NCBI GenBank assembly: GCA_949285935.1 | Contig: CASEAH010000097.1 | Location: 20,605-84,604 of the forward strand | Reading direction: 5' to 3' | Length of the DNA: 64,000 bases | Origin: an uncultured Oscillospiraceae bacterium | GTDB lineage: Bacteria; Bacillota; Clostridia; Oscillospirales; Ruminococcaceae | Shown: positions 7,676-16,202 of the stretch, one piece after another | Layout: the number at the start of each line of letters is the position of its first letter | How positions within the stretch are numbered: the first letter of the stretch is position 1 | Program-made: the position numbers and the translations under genes | The notes under the pieces: model-generated | What the model was told of the DNA's origin: nothing | The model's database searches: none | What the model saw: only the letters and a program-made list of their open reading frames with translations

Positions 7676-9505
7676 GGCCCGGGTGGCGTTGAGGATAGCA
7701 ATGATCATAACTCCCACATCTGCAAAGACAGCTTCCCACATGTTGGCCATTCCCAGGGCTCCCAGCAAAAGAACCACGCCCTTGACTCCCAGGGCAAAAA
7801 TGATATTTTGCCGGACGATGCGCAGCGTTCTCTGGGAAATTCGGATTGCGTCTGCAATCTTAATCAGCTTATCATCCATCAGCACCACATCCGCGGCTTC
7901 GATGGCTGCATCAGAACCCAGACCGCCCATGGCGATTCCGATATCCGCCCGGGAGAGGACCGGCGCGTCGTTGATGCCATCGCCGACAAACACCAACCGT
8001 CCCCGGGAAGATTTTTGCTTCAGAAGTTCTTCCACCCGTTCCACTTTATCGGCCGGCAGCAGCTGCGCATGCACTTCGTCCAGGCCGAGCTGGGAAGCTA
8101 CGGCTTCTCCCACTTCCCGGGTGTCTCCGGTGAGCATGACCGTCCGGCGGACTCCCAGTTTTTTCAGTTCCGCTATAGCCTGTTCTGCATCCGGCTTTAC
8201 CTGATCGGAAATGATGATAGATCCCCCGTAGCAGCCATCTACCGCCACATGAACCACTGTTCCCGCCTGCTTGCCGGCTTCCACCCGGATTCCCAATTCT
8301 TCCATCAGAACAGCGTTGCCAACGCAGACAGTTTTTCCATCCACCTGTGCCTGGATCCCCTTACCGGAAATCTCCCGGCTGTCAGAAACCCTGGTACTGT
8401 CCACCGGCGTTTGGCAGGCTTGCCGCAGAGAGTGGGAAATAGGATGATCGGAAAAGGATTCCGCCAGCGCCGCCAGTTCTACCAGCTGTTCCTCTGTCAT
8501 TTCCCGGGGGTATACGCCGGTCACCGCAAAGGTTCCCTGCGTCAGGGTACCGGTTTTATCAAAAACCACCATGTCCGTATCCGCCAGGGCTTCCAGATAA
8601 TTGCCTCCCTTTACCAGTATACCACACCGGGAGGCGCCTCCGATACCACCAAAAAAACTTAATGGCACGGAAATAACCAAAGCACAGGGACAGGAGATAA
8701 CCAGAAAGATCAGTGAACGGTGGATCCACTGATTCCATCCTCCTCCCAGAACCAGTGGAGGAACAACTGCCAGCACCAATGCGCCCAGCACTACCGCCGG
8801 AGTATAGTATCGGGCAAAACGGGTGATGAAATTCTCTGCACGCGCTTTTTTGCTGCCGGCATTTTCCACCAGGTCCAGAATGCGGGAGACTGTGGATTCC
8901 TCAAAAGCCTTTGTTACCTGGATCCGCAGCAGCCCGCTCTGATTGATGCATCCACTGATTACATCATCGCCGGGAGCCGCGTTCCGTGGGATGGATTCTC
9001 CGGTCAGGGCCGAGGTATCCAGAGAAGAATTACCTTCCAGCACCGTACCATCCAAAGGAATCCTTTCTCCTGGTTTTACGACAATGGTTTCTCCCACAGT
9101 CACATCTTCGGGATCGACCTGTTCCAGCTTCCCGTCCCGCAGGATGTTGGCATAGTCCGGACGGATATCCATAAGCGCGGCAATAGACTGGCGGGAACGT
9201 CCCACAGCACAGCTTTGGAACAGCTCTCCGATCTGATAAAACAGCATTACCGCCACACCCTCCGGGTATTCGCCGGTGAGGAAGGCCCCTACTGTAGCCA
9301 GAGCCATGAGGAAATTTTCATCGAATACCTGGCCATGGGCAATATTCCGTACCGCCCGCCAAAGCACATCCCAGCCAATGACCGCATAAGGCAGCAGGTA
9401 AAGCACCAGCTTGACCGCACCCTGGCTGGGAACTACCATCGCCGCCCCAAAAAGCAGCGCAGCGGCAAGGATCCTGTAAAGGGTCCTTTTTTGTTTTTGG
9501 TTCAT
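7649..9505 (-). CDS. Heavy-metal P1B-type ATPase (Zn/Cd/Pb-type, CPC motif)
   Basis: A 618-residue membrane pump that exports divalent soft metals at the cost of ATP. The intramembrane ion site is 'SCPCALVIS'. 'DKTGTLT' holds the phosphorylated Asp, 'TGES' is the actuator motif, 'SDHPIS' is the P1B-specific His-Pro motif, and 'GDGINDAP' is the hinge. Paired N-terminal membrane segments precede the actuator domain. The usual N-terminal metal-binding (HMA) domain is absent and is encoded by the separate small gene upstream. CPC with this context suggests Zn/Cd/Pb (CadA/ZntA group) rather than Cu. The start is ATG 9505; the frame is open 22 codons further upstream without support. Expression is probably controlled by the ArsR-family gene two genes upstream. 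Confidence 0.94.
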   Translation of the reverse strand: MNQKQKRTLYRILAAALLFGAAMVVPSQGAVKLVLYLLPYAVIGWDVLWRAVRNIAHGQVFDENFLMALATVGAFLTGEYPEGVAVMLFYQIGELFQSCAVGRSRQSIAALMDIRPDYANILRDGKLEQVDPEDVTVGETIVVKPGERIPLDGTVLEGNSSLDTSALTGESIPRNAAPGDDVISGCINQSGLLRIQVTKAFEESTVSRILDLVENAGSKKARAENFITRFARYYTPAVVLGALVLAVVPPLVLGGGWNQWIHRSLIFLVISCPCALVISVPLSFFGGIGGASRCGILVKGGNYLEALADTDMVVFDKTGTLTQGTFAVTGVYPREMTEEQLVELAALAESFSDHPISHSLRQACQTPVDSTRVSDSREISGKGIQAQVDGKTVCVGNAVLMEELGIRVEAGKQAGTVVHVAVDGCYGGSIIISDQVKPDAEQAIAELKKLGVRRTVMLTGDTREVGEAVASQLGLDEVHAQLLPADKVERVEELLKQKSSRGRLVFVGDGINDAPVLSRADIGIAMGGLGSDAAIEAADVVLMDDKLIKIADAIRISQRTLRIVRQNIIFALGVKGVVLLLGALGMANMWEAVFADVGVMIIAILNATRALKIQNSSR

Positions 9506-9552
9506 GATCCATCCGCCTCTCACATGTGTTATAGATGCAAAGGCCTGCTGTA

Positions 9553-9771
9553 TTACATATGGATTACACAATCCGGTTCTATTTTTTTACAAATCCGGAC
9601 CACTTCTTCCATGATCTCTTCCAATTTTTCTTCTTCTGTTTCCACCATCAATTTCTGGGTCATAAAATTAACGGAAGCATCCCGGACGCCTTCAATTTTT
9701 TTGATGGCGTCTTCCATTTTTGCCGCACAGTGGGCGCAATCCAAGTTTGTCAGATTGTAGCGTTTTTTCAT
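9553..9771 (-). CDS. Free-standing heavy-metal-associated (HMA) domain protein
   Basis: A 72-residue ferredoxin-like-fold metal-binding domain with 'LDCAHCAAKME' (residues 8-18); the two Cys of CxxC bind the metal ion. The rest matches the HMA pattern 'I-x-x-x-x-G-V-x-x-A-x-V-x-x-x'. It is encoded 47 bp upstream of the P-type ATPase, which lacks such a domain, so it probably acts as a detached N-terminal domain or chaperone delivering metal to the pump. The ATG at 9771 has a GGAAGGAG ribosome-binding site and is preferred over the longer open frame. Confidence 0.92.
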   Translation of the reverse strand: MKKRYNLTNLDCAHCAAKMEDAIKKIEGVRDASVNFMTQKLMVETEEEKLEEIMEEVVRICKKIEPDCVIHM

Positions 9772-9798
9772 GATGGTCGTGACTCCTTCCGGCAAAAT

Positions 9799-10158
9799 TC
9801 ACTCTGCTATATGCTCCATTCCCTGGCCAATAATGGTGCGGACATGTCCATCAGCCAAAGAATAAAATACCGTCTTGCCTTCCCGGCGATATTTAACCAG
9901 TTTGCTTTTTTTGAGAACCTGTAATTGATGAGAAATCGCGGATTGGGTCATTCCCAAAAGCTGTGCAATGTCGCATACACACATTTCCGCTTCAAAAAGG
10001 AGATACAGAATTTTAATGCGGGTCGAATCTCCAAAAATTTTGAACAGCTCCGCCAGATCCAGCAGGGTTTCTTCTGGCGGCATTCTGCTGTTGACTCTTG
10101 CAACGATATCCTCATGAACGTGCATGAATTCACAGCCGGGAGATTCCATTGCGGGCAT
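9799..10158 (-). CDS. ArsR-family metal-sensing repressor (CadC/CzrA type)
   Basis: A 119-residue winged-helix repressor. The recognition region 'MTQSAISHQLQVLKKSKLV' is typical of ArsR/SmtB proteins. Two metal sites seem present: 'MCVCDIA' plus an N-terminal Cys ('SPGCEF') matches the CadC alpha3N thiolate site for Cd/Pb, and 'DGH' followed by 'EHIAE' reproduces the Asp-x-His...His-x-x-Glu spacing of the alpha5 Zn site. It probably represses its own operon until Cd, Pb or Zn binds. The ATG at 10158 has GGAGGG 7 nt upstream; the earlier in-frame ATG at 10176 overlaps that ribosome-binding site and is less likely. Confidence 0.92.
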   Translation of the reverse strand: MPAMESPGCEFMHVHEDIVARVNSRMPPEETLLDLAELFKIFGDSTRIKILYLLFEAEMCVCDIAQLLGMTQSAISHQLQVLKKSKLVKYRREGKTVFYSLADGHVRTIIGQGMEHIAE

Positions 10159-10176
10159 ATATGCTCCCTCCTTCAT

Positions 10177-10192
10177 ATGAATTATTGTTCAT
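10177..10192 (-). promoter_or_regulatory. Candidate ArsR-type operator
   Basis: An inverted repeat ATGAA-N6-TTCAT lies between the -10 box and the ribosome-binding site of the repressor gene. ArsR/SmtB repressors bind imperfect repeats with TGAA/TTCA cores at this position, so it is the likely autoregulatory operator. Confidence 0.65.
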
Positions 10193-10197
10193 TTGTT

Positions 10198-10225
10198 ATT
10201 ATATTCTTTTTTTGCCTGTTGTCAA
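10198..10225 (-). promoter_or_regulatory. Promoter of the metal-efflux operon, consensus hexamers
   Basis: On the minus strand a perfect -35 TTGACA (10220-10225), a 16-bp spacer and a perfect -10 TATAAT (10198-10203). The strong promoter with an operator directly downstream fits tight repression with high induction. Confidence 0.8.
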
Positions 10226-10451
10226 CTGCTTTTCCGAATTTGTTGCCATTTTCGCCCCAGCCTTTTCAGTATCCACCTGATAATGGCAGACAGCATACAA
10301 TTTTTACTTTTGAGACCAGCCGGCGGGCATTTGTTTGCCAGTATTTTTGCATTGTCCGATTTTGACGAACCTGTTACCATTTTGTCGTCTGGTTTCCCCT
10401 CTTCCGTCGGCTGCGGGGAGAACCGTTCAATATCTGTTATGAGGTGATCTT

Positions 10452-12047
10452 TTGAAAATCCCAATTCGTTGGAGGCCCCAAAGCCTCACCACCCGACAGA
10501 AAATGATTCTCCTCGGTTCCGGAATCCTGATTGTGTCCATGCTTTTGGCAGGATTCTGGTGGAGCAGCAATCCCACTGAGCTTCCAGACTCATCCTCTTC
10601 CCCTTCTTCTTCCACAGATTCAGGCAGCTCTGAAGGTTCCGAATCTTCCGGGGACGTAAGTACAAATGAAGGTGTGTCTTCTGGCAATTCTTCAGGCAGT
10701 GTCTCTGGCTCCGGCTCCTCTTCATCTTCTTCTGTTGGAGGTTCTTCCTCTTCGTCTTCCTCCAGCAACGGGTCTTCCTCTGGAGAAAGTTCCTCCTCCT
10801 CGTCTTCTTCCTCTTCGTCTTCTTCCACCGGGAGTTCTTCCTCCTCTTCATCTGGTGGGACTTCTTCTTCCTCTTCGTCTTCTTCCGCCGGAAGTTCTTC
10901 CTCTTCCTCGGGAGGGACCTCTTCTTCCAGTTCCTCTTCTTCCAGCTCCTCCTCTACTATTACCAACCCCTCTCCTGCGCCCACTCCTTCTGTACGGGGT
11001 AAGTATATCGTGGGATACTATCCCTACTATGCCCGCAGCAGCGGCTTTACCCCTTTGAATATCGCCGCTTCTAAGCTGACCCACCTCAACTATGCGTTTG
11101 CGGATATCAGCTCAGACAATAAAATTATTATGGCCAACCCGTCCATCGATTTGAAAAATTTTGCGGACCTCCGTCAGCTGAAAAAAAGCAATCCTCAGCT
11201 GAAAACCCTGATTTCGGTAGGCGGATGGGATTATTCCAAGAATTTCTCCAATGCAGCGGCTACCGCCGCCAGCCGGGAAACTTTCGCCCAGAGCTGCGTG
11301 GAATTCATTGTGGCGCACGGCTTCGACGGCATTGATCTGGATTGGGAGTACCCCGTATCCGGAGGACTTCCCGGCAATTCCAACCGTCCCGAAGACAAAC
11401 AGAATTATACCAAGCTTCTGCAGGCCATCCGTTCCAAGCTGGACAAGCAGTCCCAGATTGACGGACGCCCCTATTACCTGACCATCGCCGGAGCGGCAGG
11501 AGGTGGATTCCTCAATAAAATCGAGCCCGTTGCTGTGGCTTCCCTGGTAGACTACATATTTATTATGGGCTACGATATTCATGGTTCCTGGGACCGGTAT
11601 GCAGATTTTAACGCACCTCTCTATACGCCCTCCGATCCTTCTCCCCAATACAGCTTCAGTGTATCTGACTCCGTACAGTCCTATCTGAAAAGCGGTGTTC
11701 CCGCTTCCAAGCTGGTCCTGGGAATGCCTTTCTACGGCTACCGGTATACCATCGAAGAAGGAGGCGGCCTGTACAGTCCCTTCACTTCGGCGCGCTCGGT
11801 TGGGTACGATACCCTGGTTTCCACTTACCTCAGTGACCCTGCCTTCGAACAATTTTATCATTGGGAGGCAATGGTCCCTTATCTGGTCAGCGACAATATG
11901 TTTATCTCCTATGATGACCCTGACTCCATTGCAGAAAAAACCCGTTACGCCAAAAACAAGGGTCTGGCGGGAGTGGGCGCCTGGGCTCTGTCTCATGACA
12001 AAAAAGCGACTCTTCTTTCCAGCGCCTACAATGTATTGTACCGCTGA
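10452..12047 (+). CDS. Membrane-anchored or secreted GH18 glycosidase (chitinase-like) with Ser-rich linker
   Basis: A 531-residue protein in three parts: an N-terminal hydrophobic segment (about residues 18-37) acting as signal anchor or uncleaved signal, with no lipobox Cys; a low-complexity linker (about 46-180) that is mostly Ser with Gly, then Pro/Thr; and a GH18 TIM barrel (about 183-531). The catalytic motif 'FDGIDLDWEY' (291-300) fits DxxDxDxE with Glu299 as acid. 'ISVGGWD', 'MGYDIHGSW' and 'AWALSHD' are further GH18 landmarks. The substrate could be chitin or another GlcNAc polymer such as peptidoglycan or host N-glycans. Translation probably starts at TTG 10452, since GAGGTGATC lies just upstream. 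It is the only clear plus-strand gene here. Confidence 0.9.
   Translation: MKIPIRWRPQSLTTRQKMILLGSGILIVSMLLAGFWWSSNPTELPDSSSSPSSSTDSGSSEGSESSGDVSTNEGVSSGNSSGSVSGSGSSSSSSVGGSSSSSSSSNGSSSGESSSSSSSSSSSSSTGSSSSSSSGGTSSSSSSSSAGSSSSSSGGTSSSSSSSSSSSSTITNPSPAPTPSVRGKYIVGYYPYYARSSGFTPLNIAASKLTHLNYAFADISSDNKIIMANPSIDLKNFADLRQLKKSNPQLKTLISVGGWDYSKNFSNAAATAASRETFAQSCVEFIVAHGFDGIDLDWEYPVSGGLPGNSNRPEDKQNYTKLLQAIRSKLDKQSQIDGRPYYLTIAGAAGGGFLNKIEPVAVASLVDYIFIMGYDIHGSWDRYADFNAPLYTPSDPSPQYSFSVSDSVQSYLKSGVPASKLVLGMPFYGYRYTIEEGGGLYSPFTSARSVGYDTLVSTYLSDPAFEQFYHWEAMVPYLVSDNMFISYDDPDSIAEKTRYAKNKGLAGVGAWALSHDKKATLLSSAYNVLYR
10587..10961 (+). repeat. Low-complexity TCT/TCC tract encoding the poly-Ser linker
   Basis: About 375 bp of short, imperfect TCT/TCC-rich repeats, with interspersed GGA/GGG codons, encode residues 46-170 of the GH18 protein. 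Such tracts are prone to slippage and recombination, so linker length may vary between strains. The opposite strand is open but encodes only a Glu/Asp-rich artefact. Confidence 0.85.
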
Positions 12048-12395
12048 TTGGCTGCCCTTTTGATGCTGCCTTCTTGTATCCCGCTTCCGGATCAGATACT
12101 TCCGGAACTGCAACACCAACGAAAACATCCCCTGTTGTTTTGCTTAAAAGGATATCCATTTTGTTTCCTTCGGTAAAGGGCAATTTTTCGTCTTGATCCA
12201 ATATCCTCAAAAGCGGGGACTGCAAACAGCCTTTTGAAAAAACCACATACAAAAGCCGGGAACTTTGGAGCGATTTCAGCCCCAAAGTTCCCGGCTTTCT
12301 CTTATTCCAATTATTTTTTTACGCAAATCGCCGCTGTATTTTTATGTTGCAGCAGTCTTTTGCATTTTTTCCGTCAGACAAAACATCCCGACCGT
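12048..12395. other. Convergent intergenic region
   Basis: 348 bp between the plus-strand GH18 gene and minus-strand tyrS. Apart from the bidirectional terminator at 12252-12298 no gene or other signal is recognised. Confidence 0.6.
12252..12298. terminator. Bidirectional terminator between GH18 gene and tyrS
   Basis: A 17-bp perfect stem (AAAGCCGGGAACTTTGG at 12252-12268 with its complement at 12282-12298) separates the two convergent genes. The plus strand continues TTTCTCTTATT and the minus strand TTTTGTATG, so both directions end in U-rich tails. Confidence 0.9.
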
Positions 12396-13616
12396 TTAGG
12401 CAAGGGTGACTTTGTGATATACCTTTTTACCTTTGCGCAGGATCACCGAAGCAGTCAGCTGCTCCGCTGTCACCCGGGCATTGGGATCTTCCACCTTCCG
12501 GTCGTCCAGCGTGACGCCGCCGCCCTGCACCAGCCGCCGTGCTTCGCTCCGGGAAGGAGCCAAACCGGCCCGTACCATCAGATCCAGCACGCCGATGCTG
12601 CCATCGGTAAGATCCTGGGCTGTCAGGGTCGTGGTGGGCATGTTTTCATCCGCACCGCCCGAAACAAAAATCGCCTTTGCCGCAGCCAAAGCTTTGTCTG
12701 CTTCCTCCTGGCCGTGGACAAACTTGGTCACCTCATAGGCCAAACGTTCCTTGGCCGCATTCAGCTGGCTTCCTTCCCACTTTTCCATCTCTTCGATTTC
12801 CTCAATGGGAACAAAGGTGATAAGCTTCAGGCAGTTGATGACATCGCCGTCCGATACATTGCGCCAATACTGGAAGAAGTCGTAGGGGCTGTACTTTTTG
12901 GGATCCAGCCAGACCGCGCCGTTTTCGGTCTTGCCCATTTTTTTGCCTTCCTTGGTGGTCAGCAGGGTAAAGGTCATGCCGCAGACCTCCTGCCCTTCCA
13001 CCTTGCGCACCAGATCCACGCCGCCCAGAATATTGGACCACTGATCGTCGCCGCCCAGTTCCAACTGGCAGTGGTGGGTGCGGTACAGATGCAGGAAATC
13101 ATAGCTCTGCATGATCATGTAGTTAAACTCAATGAAAGAAAGTCCCCGCTCCAGACGGGATTTGAAGCATTCGGCAGTAAGCATGCGGTTGACAGAAAAA
13201 TGTACGCCCACATCCCGCAGCAATTCGATGTAACCAAATTTCATCAGCCAATCGCCGTTGCGTTCCACAATACATTTATCCAGATCCACCAAGCGGCCCA
13301 TCTGTTCCAGGAAGCGATCTGCGTTATAGTTGATTTCCTCTACCGAAAGCATCTTGCGCATGTCGGTTTTGCCGGTAGGGTCTCCCACCATGGTGGTTCC
13401 GGTCCCCAGCAGCAGGATGGGGGTATGGCCGGCACGAATCATGTGGTTGATAACCATCAGCTGCAGAAAATGCCCCACGTGGAGGCTGTCCGCTGTAGCG
13501 TCAAATCCAATGTAAAAAGTCACCTTCTGGTTGTCCAGCAAATCCCGGATTTTTTCAGGATGGGTCATTTGGGCGATCAATCCCCGGCGTTCCAGCTCTT
13601 CAAATACCTGACTCAT
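12396..13616 (-). CDS. tyrS: Tyrosyl-tRNA synthetase
   Basis: Class I aminoacyl-tRNA synthetase of 406 residues that charges tRNA-Tyr in the cytoplasm. Features: HIGH-type motif 'LHVGHFLQL' near residue 45, 'GDPTGK' near 80, the tyrosine/KMSKS-loop region 'KKMGKTENG' near 230, and a C-terminal S4-like RNA-binding domain ('SRSEARRLVQGGGVTLDD'). The ATG at 13616 has AAGGAG 10 nt upstream; the longer open frame reads into the leader and is rejected. Expression is controlled by the Tyr T-box immediately upstream. Confidence 0.97.
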   Translation of the reverse strand: MSQVFEELERRGLIAQMTHPEKIRDLLDNQKVTFYIGFDATADSLHVGHFLQLMVINHMIRAGHTPILLLGTGTTMVGDPTGKTDMRKMLSVEEINYNADRFLEQMGRLVDLDKCIVERNGDWLMKFGYIELLRDVGVHFSVNRMLTAECFKSRLERGLSFIEFNYMIMQSYDFLHLYRTHHCQLELGGDDQWSNILGGVDLVRKVEGQEVCGMTFTLLTTKEGKKMGKTENGAVWLDPKKYSPYDFFQYWRNVSDGDVINCLKLITFVPIEEIEEMEKWEGSQLNAAKERLAYEVTKFVHGQEEADKALAAAKAIFVSGGADENMPTTTLTAQDLTDGSIGVLDLMVRAGLAPSRSEARRLVQGGGVTLDDRKVEDPNARVTAEQLTASVILRKGKKVYHKVTLA

Positions 13617-13654
13617 CTTTTTCTCTCTCCTTATTCTTGTTTTTGCGCGGAAGG

Positions 13655-13920
13655 GCAAAACAAAAGCCCTCCGCATGGATCATGCAGAGGGCGAAAAAAT
13701 TCGCGGTACCACCTCAGTTCAGCATTCCGTCACCGAAATGCCCTTTGGGAGTTCCTTCAAACTCCTGCGATATAACGGTCACACCCGGCAAACCCTACTT
13801 GCAGATGGTTCGGGCCGCAGCTCCGGGATGTATTCGCCTCAGGGCTCTCCGCTTTTTTTCACCAGCCAAAAGCTCTCTGACTCAAGCGCCTCAGGTTACT
13901 TGTTCCCTTCACAGCCATTA
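13655..13920 (-). promoter_or_regulatory. T-box riboswitch (Tyr) of tyrS
   Basis: The leader RNA carries the hallmark T-box sequence GGTGGTACCGCG (complement of 13702-13713), which pairs with uncharged tRNA to form the antiterminator. It is followed by a competing terminator (GCCCTC...GAGGGC, 13666-13692, then TTTTGTTTT). In Stem I a 'GAATACATC' loop (13827-13835) holds the specifier codon TAC (13830-13832), matching tRNA-Tyr. Uncharged tRNA-Tyr should therefore switch on tyrS. Confidence 0.93.
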
Positions 13921-13926
13921 TACAAG

Positions 13927-13955
13927 ATTATAGTCCCTTTACCTTCCAAAGTCAA
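13927..13955 (-). promoter_or_regulatory. Promoter of the tyrS T-box leader
   Basis: On the minus strand -35 TTGACT (13950-13955), a 17-bp spacer and a consensus -10 TATAAT (13927-13932), just before the T-box leader. Confidence 0.8.
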
Positions 13956-14013
13956 GGGCCGCTGACACAAATTTTTCCCATTCACCGTCTTTGTGCCCCC
14001 AAAACGTCTATGG

Positions 14014-15684
14014 TCAATTTCCCGCCAATGTCAGCATTTCATCCGCGTTCTGGAGGGAAATGGGAGTAATATTCTCTCCACCCATGATCCGGGCAAGCTC
14101 TTTTACCCGCTCTTCCCGGGAAAGCGGCTGTATCCGGGTATAGGTTCGTCCGTCTTCTACCGTTTTGCAGATTTTGCTGTGATAATCGCCGTAAGCAGCC
14201 ACCTGAGCCAAATGTGTCACGCAAATAACCTGCCGGCTCGCGGCGGCCTGATGAAGCTTCAGCCCGATTTTCTGAGCCGCCCGCCCGCTGACGCCGGCAT
14301 CCACCTCGTCAAAGATCAGGGTCCCAACTCCGTCCCTGTCTGCCAGAACACTCTTGATGGCCAGCATGATCCGGGACAGTTCGCCTCCCGATGCAATACG
14401 TGCCAAAGGCCGGGGCTCTTCTCCGGGGTTTGCAGAAATCAACAGCTCCAGCGTATCCGCCCCACCCGGGCCCGGTTCTTTTTCCCGTTGAGAAAAGGAA
14501 AGGGTGACCTGAGGCATATCCAGGAAAGACAGTTCCTGTCCCACCCGGGCCGCAAACTCTTCCGCCGCATGCCGCCGCCTGGAGGAAAGCTCCCGGGCAA
14601 GTTCCATTACCCGGTCTGTCTCCTCATCCAGCTCTTTTTGCAGCCGCTCCACTGTTTGATCGGAGAAGGTCAGCTCCTCCAGTTCCTGAGAAATCGTCTC
14701 ATAATATTGCAAAATTTCCCCAATAGAGGAACCATACTTTTTCTTGAGGCGGTAAATCTGATCCAGTCTGTTTTCAATATCATCCAGCTGCCGGGGATCA
14801 AAATTATACTCATCCAGCCAGGTGCGCACCGAAGAAGACAACTCTTCCAGCGAGTACACCGCATCTCCCACCCGGTCGCCGTATTCCCGGAGATCTTCCA
14901 CATATCGGCCTGCCGTATCCAGCTCTTCCCGAAGCTGCTCCACCTGAGAAAGGATCCCTTCCCTGTCTTCTCCCCCCTGCAGGAGGTCATACATCATTCC
15001 AAGGGCGCCCACGATTTTTTCTGCATTGCGGATAATGTCCCGCTGGGCGGTCAGTTCTTCTTCTTCTCCGTCGGTAAGAGACGCAGCGGAAATTTCCGAC
15101 GTTTGATACTGAAGCAAATCCATCCGCTGAAGCTTATGGCTTTCATCCATCTGAAGTTCCTGCAATGCTTCCTTTGCCTGCAGCATCCGCCCATAAGCGT
15201 CTCCATACCGCTCAAGAAGCCCCTCCAGACCGCCAAAGCCGTCGATAAAGGCCAGGTGACGCTCCGGGGACAGCAGCGCCTGGCTGTCATGCTGCCCGTG
15301 AATATCGATCAGGAGTCCTGCTACTGAGCGAAGCAGCGCCATGGTAGCAGGCCGGCCGCCGATGCGGCAGACGCTTTTCCCGGTTTCGCCATCCAGCTCA
15401 CGGGAAATCAGCAGCTGTCCGTCTTCCGCATCATATCCCAATTCCCGGATTTCCCGGATCACTGTTTCAGGAACCCGGGAAAACAGAGCAGATACCACTG
15501 CCCGGGATTCTCCGCTGCGGATGATATCCCGGTGCATCCTGGCGCCCAGTACTGCGTTAATGGCGTTGATGAGAATACTCTTTCCCGCTCCGGTTTCTCC
15601 GGTAAAGACGTTGAGCCCGGGCGCAAAGTCAAGGGACGCTTTCCGGATCACGGCGATATTTTCGATATACAACTGTGAAAGCAT
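14014..15684 (-). CDS. recN: DNA repair protein RecN
   Basis: An SMC-like ATPase of 556 residues that organises broken DNA ends during double-strand break repair. Walker A 'GETGAGKSI' is near residue 30, a central Gln/Glu-rich coiled coil spans about 150-360, and the C-terminal half has the ABC signature region 'IASGGELSRIMLAIKS' and Walker B 'TLIFDEVDAGVSG'. It is last in the long operon that also contains argR, nadK and tlyA, an order often seen in Firmicutes. It starts 45 bp after argR. Confidence 0.96.
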   Translation of the reverse strand: MLSQLYIENIAVIRKASLDFAPGLNVFTGETGAGKSILINAINAVLGARMHRDIIRSGESRAVVSALFSRVPETVIREIRELGYDAEDGQLLISRELDGETGKSVCRIGGRPATMALLRSVAGLLIDIHGQHDSQALLSPERHLAFIDGFGGLEGLLERYGDAYGRMLQAKEALQELQMDESHKLQRMDLLQYQTSEISAASLTDGEEEELTAQRDIIRNAEKIVGALGMMYDLLQGGEDREGILSQVEQLREELDTAGRYVEDLREYGDRVGDAVYSLEELSSSVRTWLDEYNFDPRQLDDIENRLDQIYRLKKKYGSSIGEILQYYETISQELEELTFSDQTVERLQKELDEETDRVMELARELSSRRRHAAEEFAARVGQELSFLDMPQVTLSFSQREKEPGPGGADTLELLISANPGEEPRPLARIASGGELSRIMLAIKSVLADRDGVGTLIFDEVDAGVSGRAAQKIGLKLHQAAASRQVICVTHLAQVAAYGDYHSKICKTVEDGRTYTRIQPLSREERVKELARIMGGENITPISLQNADEMLTLAGN

Positions 15685-15729
15685 GAAAAATCACCACTTC
15701 CTGTCTGTGCCCTGCCGGAGCAGCGGACG

Positions 15730-16197
15730 TTACTTACCGCTGCGGTTTTCCAGAATGCCTTTGATATAAGCGGCAAATTCCTGAGCACTGTGCTCGTTAC
15801 GCATCAGCATAAAAATAGTGTCGTCGCCGGCAATGGTTCCCACCAGACCGTTCCAGGTTCCGTTATCAATGGTAATGCAGACAGCATTGGCCATTCCGGT
15901 ATAACACCGGATCACCACAAAGTTTCCGGCAGAATCCACCGTACGGATGGACTCCAGAAAAACAGAGTTGATGTTCACCGGCGGATCCTGTACGGCTTTC
16001 TCCGGAGTAACCGTATAGTAGTAGGTCCCCGCGGGAGACAGGGTTTTGATCAGTCTCAGCTCCTTGATGTCCCGGGAAATAGTAGCCTGGGTGGCCGTGA
16101 TTCCTTCAGCTTCCAGATAGGACTGGAGTTCTTCCTGGGTGGTAATGACATGAGAGTCGATGATTTCCAGGATCTTGCTTTGACGTTTTGATTTCAT
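15730..16197 (-). CDS. argR: Arginine repressor ArgR/AhrC
   Basis: A 155-residue hexameric regulator of arginine metabolism. The N-terminal winged helix has 'ATQATISRDIKEL' (about residues 34-46), and the C-terminal arginine-binding/oligomerisation domain has 'GTIAGDDTIF' (about 122-131), which holds the Asp pair that contacts L-arginine. It starts 5 bp after nadK and precedes recN, the common Firmicutes arrangement. Confidence 0.96.
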   Translation of the reverse strand: MKSKRQSKILEIIDSHVITTQEELQSYLEAEGITATQATISRDIKELRLIKTLSPAGTYYYTVTPEKAVQDPPVNINSVFLESIRTVDSAGNFVVIRCYTGMANAVCITIDNGTWNGLVGTIAGDDTIFMLMRNEHSAQEFAAYIKGILENRSGK

Positions 16198-16202
16198 ACT
16201 CG

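Noticed and set aside
10587-10961. Repeat tract considered as a possible CRISPR or tandem repeat array
   Set aside because: The units are short, irregular and in frame with a Ser linker; there are no spacers.
10427-10984. Glu/Asp-rich open frame opposite the Ser-rich linker
   Set aside because: It is the complement of TCT/TCC repeats; low-complexity artefact with no start signal.
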